Part shown: positions 59,578 to 64,000 of the stretch, piece by piece
Position numbering within the stretch: the stretch's first letter is position 1
How the letters are laid out: each line of letters opens with the position of its first letter
NCBI GenBank assembly: GCA_965198495.1
Contig: CBDAPL010000001.1
Coordinates: 372,001 to 436,000 of the forward strand
Direction of reading: 5' to 3'
Length of the DNA stretch: 64,000 nt
Source of the DNA: RH-AL1 sp965198495
Lineage (GTDB): Bacteria; Pseudomonadota; Alphaproteobacteria; Rhizobiales; Beijerinckiaceae
The notes under the pieces: generated by a model
Databases searched by the model: none
The model's input: the letters and a program-made list of their open reading frames with translations, nothing else
Told to the model about the DNA's origin: nothing
Made by a program: the position numbers and the translations under genes

Positions 59578-61067
59578 AGCGCCATCTCCTCCGCCGCCGC
59601 GACGTGGTGCGCCTCAGGCTCGCGATAGAGCGGATAGAGCGGTCCCACGATATCGTCGGCCAGCCGCGTATCGAACAGCGGCTGACCGCCGAGGCGCTCG
59701 ACCGCCTCCGGCGTCAGGCGTACCGGCTTCATGGTCTCGCTGGCCGTGCCGAAGCGGATCAGCGGATGGTCGCGCTCGATCAGCTTGCGCGTGTTGCGCT
59801 CGCCGATGCGATGGTAGCTCATCGTCTCGACCTCGAAGCCGGGCACGATGGCCTTGACGACGGCGACGGGCGAGCCCGGCGGGGTGAAGTCGACGCAGAG
59901 CACGTCGAACCCCGCCGCCTCGACGCGCTGGCGCGCGATGTTACCGGCCTCGCGCGTGTCGCCGGCCGGCGTCGTCGGCAGATCGGCGAGAGCCTTGTGG
60001 CCACGCTCGAGGTGCACGGTCTGGGCGAGCCAGGCGCGGACCTCCTCCGGCCGGCGCCGCGACGACTCCCGCATCGTCCGGAAGGCACGGCCCTCCTGCG
60101 CGCGCGCGTTGCAGCCGGACTGGCGCATGAAACGCTCGGCGTAGAGCGGCGGCGCGACGCCTCGCGTGAAGGCGTTCGGCCCGTGCGAGAACGCCTTGCG
60201 AACGCGGGAGGCGGCGAACTCGGTCATCGCTTTCTCGAGCGCGCGCTCGCGGTCGGGATGGCACGCCTCGCCGCAGGCCGTGAGCATGATCGGCAACGGC
60301 GGCTCGCGACCGTCCGCCTCGTAGCCGACGCAATAGACGTTGGCGAGGCCGAACTCATCCGTCGCGTACTTCGGGATCGCGCGGATGCCGGCCGCGTCGA
60401 AGCGATCGAGGATCGTTCGCAGGCCGGACGGCGTCGCTGGGAGGTCGAGCACGACGCCCTGGTCGAGCGCCTTGAAGAGAAGTCCGTTGCCGTCGCGCTG
60501 CAGCAGCTCGAGCAGGCCGTGACCGACAGCCCAGGCGACGTCGGGCCCGGCGCCCATCCCGTTGGTGATCAAAGTCGTGAAGGGCTGGTAGCCTTCCGGC
60601 AGCTCCTTGCCGTTAAGCGCGGCGATGTCGATGGGAACGAGCACCGTGGCGCCGTCACGCATCCGCGTGGACTCGACCCATTCGAGCGGCGTCGCGCGAT
60701 CGACGGGCGATCCGGCCGGGAGGCATAGTGTCAGCGGGTCGGCAACGGCGTCTTCACCAAGGGACGTGACGAGGTCGCGCCAGCTGCCGCGCGTGCGCTT
60801 CGCGGTCGGCAGCGTCAGCACGGAGAAGATCATCTCCGCGCATTCGCCCAGAGCGCTGAGCGCGGCCTGTTCGTCGCTCACGCCGTAGCCGACGCCGTAG
60901 GGCATGATGTCGGCAAGCCGCGGATCGTCGGGAAACAAAGCGACGACCCAGACCGGCAGCCCGGTCCGATCGAGGCCGGTGATGGGAAAGGCCGCGATCT
61001 CGCCCTTCGGCATAGCCTCGACGTAGGCGCGCCCTGCCGGGCTGAGATTCGTCGGGAGCCCGGTCAC
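59574..61067 (-). CDS. YcaO-family ATP-dependent enzyme
   Basis: This 497-residue protein has the ordered YcaO ATP-binding motifs. GYGVSDEQAALSALGECAEM is near residues 60-79. TNGMGAGPDVAWAVGHGLLE is near 168-187. GEACHPDRERALEKAMTEF is near 266-284. VPGFEVETMSYHRIGERN is near 408-425. YcaO enzymes activate amide carbonyls with ATP, giving azolines, thioamides or amidines. The proline-rich C-terminal tail of azoline synthetases is absent (it ends AAAEEMAL), and no TfuA or E1-like partner is encoded. GTG 61067 overlaps the stop of the MBL gene by 4 nt. No RiPP precursor peptide is visible nearby, so a non-peptidic or free amino-acid-derived substrate is likely. Confidence 0.87.
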   Translation of the reverse strand: MTGLPTNLSPAGRAYVEAMPKGEIAAFPITGLDRTGLPVWVVALFPDDPRLADIMPYGVGYGVSDEQAALSALGECAEMIFSVLTLPTAKRTRGSWRDLVTSLGEDAVADPLTLCLPAGSPVDRATPLEWVESTRMRDGATVLVPIDIAALNGKELPEGYQPFTTLITNGMGAGPDVAWAVGHGLLELLQRDGNGLLFKALDQGVVLDLPATPSGLRTILDRFDAAGIRAIPKYATDEFGLANVYCVGYEADGREPPLPIMLTACGEACHPDRERALEKAMTEFAASRVRKAFSHGPNAFTRGVAPPLYAERFMRQSGCNARAQEGRAFRTMRESSRRRPEEVRAWLAQTVHLERGHKALADLPTTPAGDTREAGNIARQRVEAAGFDVLCVDFTPPGSPVAVVKAIVPGFEVETMSYHRIGERNTRKLIERDHPLIRFGTASETMKPVRLTPEAVERLGGQPLFDTRLADDIVGPLYPLYREPEAHHVAAAEEMAL

Positions 61068-61879
61068 AGCTTGATCCTCTTGACGCCTGGCGGTCGCGCG
61101 AGACCTTCCTCGAGCGCGGCGACGGCGATGTCGCGGCCGATCTCGGGCGCGTATTCGAACGGCGTCAGCAGCGTGTCGAAGGCGAGCGGCGCGATCACGT
61201 CGCGGTAATGCTTGATCTCGCCATGGGTGAGCGGGATGTCCTTGTGGAACGCCTTGTGGCTCGACAGGGCGCGCGAGTGGCCCGCCGCATCCTGGTCGAC
61301 CTTGAACATGTCGCCGCAGAACAGACGTTTCCCGCGCGCGTCGTGCAGGCATGCCTGCCCTTCGTAATGGCCGCCAACATGGTGCAGCGTCAAACCATCG
61401 GCGATCTCCAGCGCGTCGTCGTAGGGGTAGGTGACGCGCATCGCCTTGGTCATGCGCAGATCGTCCTTGTGCAGGACGAGCTCGGGATCGAACGCCTCCT
61501 GCAGCTGCCAGAGCGCGCCGTAGCCGTGAACATGACTGGCGGAGAGGATGGCGATGCCGCCGCGTGCCTCGATCTCGTCGAGCATGGCGTTGGTGTAGAC
61601 CGGCGCGGCCTCGAAGGCGACGTTGCCCTTGTCGCGCAGGATGAGCCATCCCGTTCCGTCGAGGCCAAGCGGCGGTTCGGTGTTGAAGGCCATGAGGTCG
61701 GGCGCGACATGGCGCCAGCGTCCGCTCAGCCTATGCCGGACCTCCTCGAATGGGATGAAGTTCCAACCATCGGCGGGAAGGTCGTTGCGCGTGTCGGTGC
61801 ACACGGGGCAGTCCGGCGGCGGCGCGAAATACTTCTGCCAGAAGCCGCAATTCTCGCAGGCGTAGGGCTGGAGCGGCAT
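61064..61879 (-). CDS. Metallo-beta-lactamase-fold protein with N-terminal zinc ribbon
   Basis: This 271-residue protein starts with a rubredoxin-like zinc ribbon, C8-x-x-C11 and C24-x-x-C27 (CENCGFWQKY...CPVC). An MBL fold follows, whose metal motif reads SHVHGYGALW. Only H116 and H118 of the canonical H-x-H-x-D-H remain. VGGHYEGQACLH and LFCGDMFKVDQD follow the expected order of later ligands. A single metal, or a redox diiron site as in flavodiiron-like proteins, is possible. The stop/start junction with the oxidoreductase gene is TGATG. The function within the pathway is unknown. Confidence 0.78.
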   Translation of the reverse strand: MPLQPYACENCGFWQKYFAPPPDCPVCTDTRNDLPADGWNFIPFEEVRHRLSGRWRHVAPDLMAFNTEPPLGLDGTGWLILRDKGNVAFEAAPVYTNAMLDEIEARGGIAILSASHVHGYGALWQLQEAFDPELVLHKDDLRMTKAMRVTYPYDDALEIADGLTLHHVGGHYEGQACLHDARGKRLFCGDMFKVDQDAAGHSRALSSHKAFHKDIPLTHGEIKHYRDVIAPLAFDTLLTPFEYAPEIGRDIAVAALEEGLARPPGVKRIKL

Positions 61880-62886
61880 CAGGCGGCGGGCTCCATCGCG
61901 AGGGGCGCCGCGGCCGCGAACGGCGCGAGCAGCCGCATCGCCGCGAGGTCGCGCGCGGCGTCGAACATGTGCGGTTCGCCGCGAACGGCCGCCGCGAAGG
62001 CCCGCGCCTGCGTGGTGAAAGGGGAAAGCCGATCATCGAAACCGATCGGCGTGGCGATACCGTCCGCCGCGTCGGTGATCGTGACGACGCCGCCGGGCGT
62101 CTGCCCCATCGTATCCGTCGCCACGATCTGTCCGCGCGTCCCGACGATCTCCAGCCGGCGTCGCGGCAGGGTCTCCGGCGTGTTGTAGCTGTTGTGAAGG
62201 CTGACGAGGACGCCCGACGCGGTCTTGCCGACGAGCATGCCGCCATCCTCGACGGCGTAGTCCTGCACGCGGGTCTGCGTCAGCCCCACGAGCTCGACGA
62301 TCGGCTCGCCCAGGAGCGCGTCGACGAGATCGAGGCCGTGCGGCGCGAGATCCATGATGGCGCCGCCGCCGGCCTGGCGCGCGTCGATGCGCCAATTCGG
62401 ACTCGCGTCTTCGCTCGCCGACCAGTCGCGCCCGAGCCAGCAGCCGTAGACGATCCGCACCGACGCGACACGGCCGATCCGGCCATCCGCGATCGCCCGG
62501 CGGACCGCCGCATGCGCGGGGTGGAAGCGCTGGTCGAAGGCGCTGCCGAACAGAACGTTTTCGCGCGCGCAGGCGGCCACCATCGCTTCCGCGTCGGCGA
62601 TCGTCGCGGCCAGCGGCTTCTCGCAGAGCACCGGCACGCCTGCGACGGCGCAAGCCTCCACGGCGGCGCGGTGGCGATGGTTTGGCGTCGCCACGTAGAC
62701 GGTGTCGGGGCGCCGATCGAGCAAGCCGCCGAGCTCGGGCGAAGTCGCGAGGCCGCGCGCCGCCGCCGCCGCGCGCGCTCCGCCGTCCGGGTCGCAGACC
62801 GCGACGACCTCGTCATCGGCCGCCATGATGCCCGGCAGCATGTAGTCGCGCGCGACCCAGCCGAAGCCGACGATGCCCCAACGCAT
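61879..62886 (-). CDS. Gfo/Idh/MocA-family oxidoreductase
   Basis: This 335-residue NAD(P)-dependent sugar or cyclitol dehydrogenase has the Rossmann motif GIVGFGWVARDYMLPGI at its start. CEKPLA near residue 90 carries the conserved Lys-Pro, and the C-terminal beta-sheet domain contains GGAIMDLAPHGLDLV (catalytic His). Family members include inositol dehydrogenase and UDP-amino-sugar 3-oxidases. ATG 62886 overlaps the methyltransferase stop (TGATG). A GTG one codon earlier is the alternative. Together with the TIM-barrel isomerase it suggests remodelling of a sugar or inositol. Confidence 0.88.
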   Translation of the reverse strand: MRWGIVGFGWVARDYMLPGIMAADDEVVAVCDPDGGARAAAAARGLATSPELGGLLDRRPDTVYVATPNHRHRAAVEACAVAGVPVLCEKPLAATIADAEAMVAACARENVLFGSAFDQRFHPAHAAVRRAIADGRIGRVASVRIVYGCWLGRDWSASEDASPNWRIDARQAGGGAIMDLAPHGLDLVDALLGEPIVELVGLTQTRVQDYAVEDGGMLVGKTASGVLVSLHNSYNTPETLPRRRLEIVGTRGQIVATDTMGQTPGGVVTITDAADGIATPIGFDDRLSPFTTQARAFAAAVRGEPHMFDAARDLAAMRLLAPFAAAAPLAMEPAA

Positions 62887-63839
62887 CACCAGCGCTCCGG
62901 CAGATCGACCAGTTCCCGCGATCGGGCGCTCGTTTCGGTCTCGGGCGTGCGTCGCGTTCGTTTCGGCGCTGTCGAACGCGCGGGGAAGGTCGCAAGCGAG
63001 GCGTATTCGCTGCGATACCGATCGGAGGGCCAGACGATGTCGTCGGTTTCGCCATACAACGGGTTCTTGACGAGCGACGCGCCGGCTGGCGGCAGCGCCA
63101 GTCCCGCGAGCACGGCGCGCGGCGGGTGCGCATCGCCCTCGACGAGGGAGAAGGCCTCGACGGCGTCGAGCGCCGGCAGCGCCTGCGGGCGGGGCGAACG
63201 CGCTTGCGCGAGCGCCAGGGTCAGCTCGGCATCGTCGTAGGCCACGGCGCGCGGAAAAAGCGCGGCGACAGCCTCGGCGCTCATGGCGGCGCCGGCTGAA
63301 TGATTAGGAAAGCCACTGTTATGGACATGCGCCACGGCCAGCAGCCCGTCATCGGCGGTCGCCGCGCGCAACGCCGCCGCGACCGCCGCCTTCGGCTCGA
63401 GGAAATAGAAGGCGTCGTGGCAGAGCACGAGGCCGTGCCGTCGCCCGGCCACGGGCCAGGGCGAGGCGGCATCGAAACATACGAGCTCGACGTCCGGGCC
63501 GACGATCCAGTGGCGCGCCAGCCACAATTTGGCGAAGACCACGTCGCCGCCGGAGCAGGGCACGCCGCGCCGCGAGAGCTCGCGGAGGTAGGGCCCGGTG
63601 CCGCAGGCGAGCTCGAAGACGCGGTCCGGCTCGGCCCAATGCGCCTCGAGCAAGGCAAGGCCGGCAAGGTAGGTCGGATCGCTCCAGCGGTGCGCGAGAT
63701 AGTCGCCGACGCGGCCGAAGCCGAGGTGGTCCATGGCGGCGCGAAAGGTCAGTGTCTTGTAGTCGCGCACCAGAAGAGAGAGCCGCGCGGGGTCGGCGGA
63801 AGGCCCCGGCCACCAGTCGTCCTGGTCGGCGAGCAGCAC
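62886..63839 (-). CDS. SAM-dependent methyltransferase (open from GTG; probably longer)
   Basis: This 317-residue reading has class I methyltransferase motif I VFELACGTGPYLRELS (near residue 73), an acidic residue after beta-2 (GGDVVFAKLW) and a motif like LVLCHDAFYFLEP for the SAM-binding post-motif. The part before the Rossmann fold (YLAHRWSDPTYLAGLALLEAHW) is helical. GTG 63839 has no good ribosome-binding site, and coding quality continues upstream without a break, so the true gene is probably longer (see the next entry). Methylation of a sugar oxygen or nitrogen in the operon's product is inferred. Confidence 0.75.
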   Translation of the reverse strand: MLLADQDDWWPGPSADPARLSLLVRDYKTLTFRAAMDHLGFGRVGDYLAHRWSDPTYLAGLALLEAHWAEPDRVFELACGTGPYLRELSRRGVPCSGGDVVFAKLWLARHWIVGPDVELVCFDAASPWPVAGRRHGLVLCHDAFYFLEPKAAVAAALRAATADDGLLAVAHVHNSGFPNHSAGAAMSAEAVAALFPRAVAYDDAELTLALAQARSPRPQALPALDAVEAFSLVEGDAHPPRAVLAGLALPPAGASLVKNPLYGETDDIVWPSDRYRSEYASLATFPARSTAPKRTRRTPETETSARSRELVDLPERW

Positions 63840-63884
63840 GGCCAGTCCCGCCTCGGGTCGCCCGGCGTCGAGGTGGTCGAGAGA

Positions 63885-64000
63885 CGCCGTAACCGAGCGC
63901 CGCCCTGTTGGTGCGCAGGTAGGCGATATCGTCGATCACCGGCCAGCGTTCGCCCGCGCCGTCGGCGAGCGAGTGCGGCGTGTCGGCGGCGAGCGGCCGT
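63885..64000 (-). CDS. Upstream coding fragment: N-terminal part of the methyltransferase or end of another gene
   Basis: Between 64000 and about 63885 the minus strand reads ADTPHSLADGAGERWPVIDDIAYLRTNRAALG (part) in a frame different from that of the methyltransferase. This stretch has clear coding character, while the other two frames are arginine-rich or stopped. This frame does not terminate until 63349, deep inside the methyltransferase, so a normal gene end is not present. Shifting frame near 63885 joins it smoothly to SVTASLDHLDAG and on into the methyltransferase. A frameshift mutation or a sequencing error is the simplest explanation. The fragment runs off the window edge. Confidence 0.5.

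Noticed and set aside
59574..64000. RiPP precursor peptide for the YcaO
   Set aside because: No short frame with a leader-like sequence and a ribosome-binding site was found within or between the tightly overlapping genes; one could still exist outside the window.
1..64000. CRISPR arrays, rRNA genes, insertion sequences, prophage or integrase genes
   Set aside because: No regularly spaced repeats, rRNA sequence, transposase or integrase motifs were seen on either strand.

Overview
This is a GC-rich chromosomal window with short intergenic gaps and frequent ATGA, GTGA and TGATG gene overlaps. It looks like an alphaproteobacterium, most likely of the order Hyphomicrobiales (Rhizobiales). Reasons: the linked coaE-dnaQ pair, the long two-domain dCTP deaminase, the rplY-pth pair, a TTAA-N7-TTAA box of the CtrA type, and a bacteriophytochrome whose output end resembles the kinase-less BphP1 class of photosynthetic Rhizobiales. 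The genus cannot be fixed from sequence alone. There are two tRNA genes, and no rRNA, CRISPR array, insertion sequence or prophage was seen.

Layout. 1-5.2 kb: housekeeping genes (coaE end, dnaQ, an M14 carboxypeptidase, a dCTP deaminase, a GNAT protein) and a small composite pseudogene. 5.2-11.5 kb: tRNA-Gly(CCC) and a complete tripartite RND efflux operon. 11.7-20.5 kb: a chemoreceptor, a secreted protein of unknown function, a tautomerase, obgE, and a MotA/ExbB-like plus OmpA/MotB-like pair. 20.6-26.7 kb: a peptide/nickel-type ABC importer without a binding protein, then an SDR and a Baeyer-Villiger-type monooxygenase. 26.9-34.0 kb: small secreted proteins, pth, rplY, an extensin-like lipoprotein behind a CtrA-type box, a phytochrome, and a cytochrome c divergent from it. 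34.3-46.5 kb: four very large multi-domain glycosyltransferases, three of which share an unusual repeated N-terminal motif. This block reads as less GC-rich than its surroundings and probably makes or decorates a cell-surface polysaccharide. 46.6-50.6 kb: a type III polyketide synthase, an ICMT-type methyltransferase and an MFS exporter in one overlapping operon, with a second ICMT/MddA-like membrane protein facing it. 50.7-56.6 kb: tRNA-Thr(GGT), a VOC protein, an orphan peptide-binding protein, two quinone/enone oxidoreductases, and leuC.

The most intriguing part is 56.7-64.0 kb. Seven minus-strand genes form one tightly coupled operon: SAM methyltransferase, Gfo/Idh/MocA oxidoreductase, zinc-ribbon metallo-beta-lactamase-like protein, YcaO, TIM-barrel sugar isomerase/epimerase, GT4 glycosyltransferase and PIG-L deacetylase. 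Junctions either overlap by 1-4 nt or are separated by 4 nt. The GT4/PIG-L pair recalls the first two steps of mycothiol and bacillithiol synthesis. YcaO proteins activate amide bonds with ATP. Together this looks like a pathway to an undescribed glycosylated (amino-sugar or cyclitol) small molecule. The product is an inference. The first gene seems to continue upstream in another frame, which implies a frameshift or sequencing error near position 63,885.
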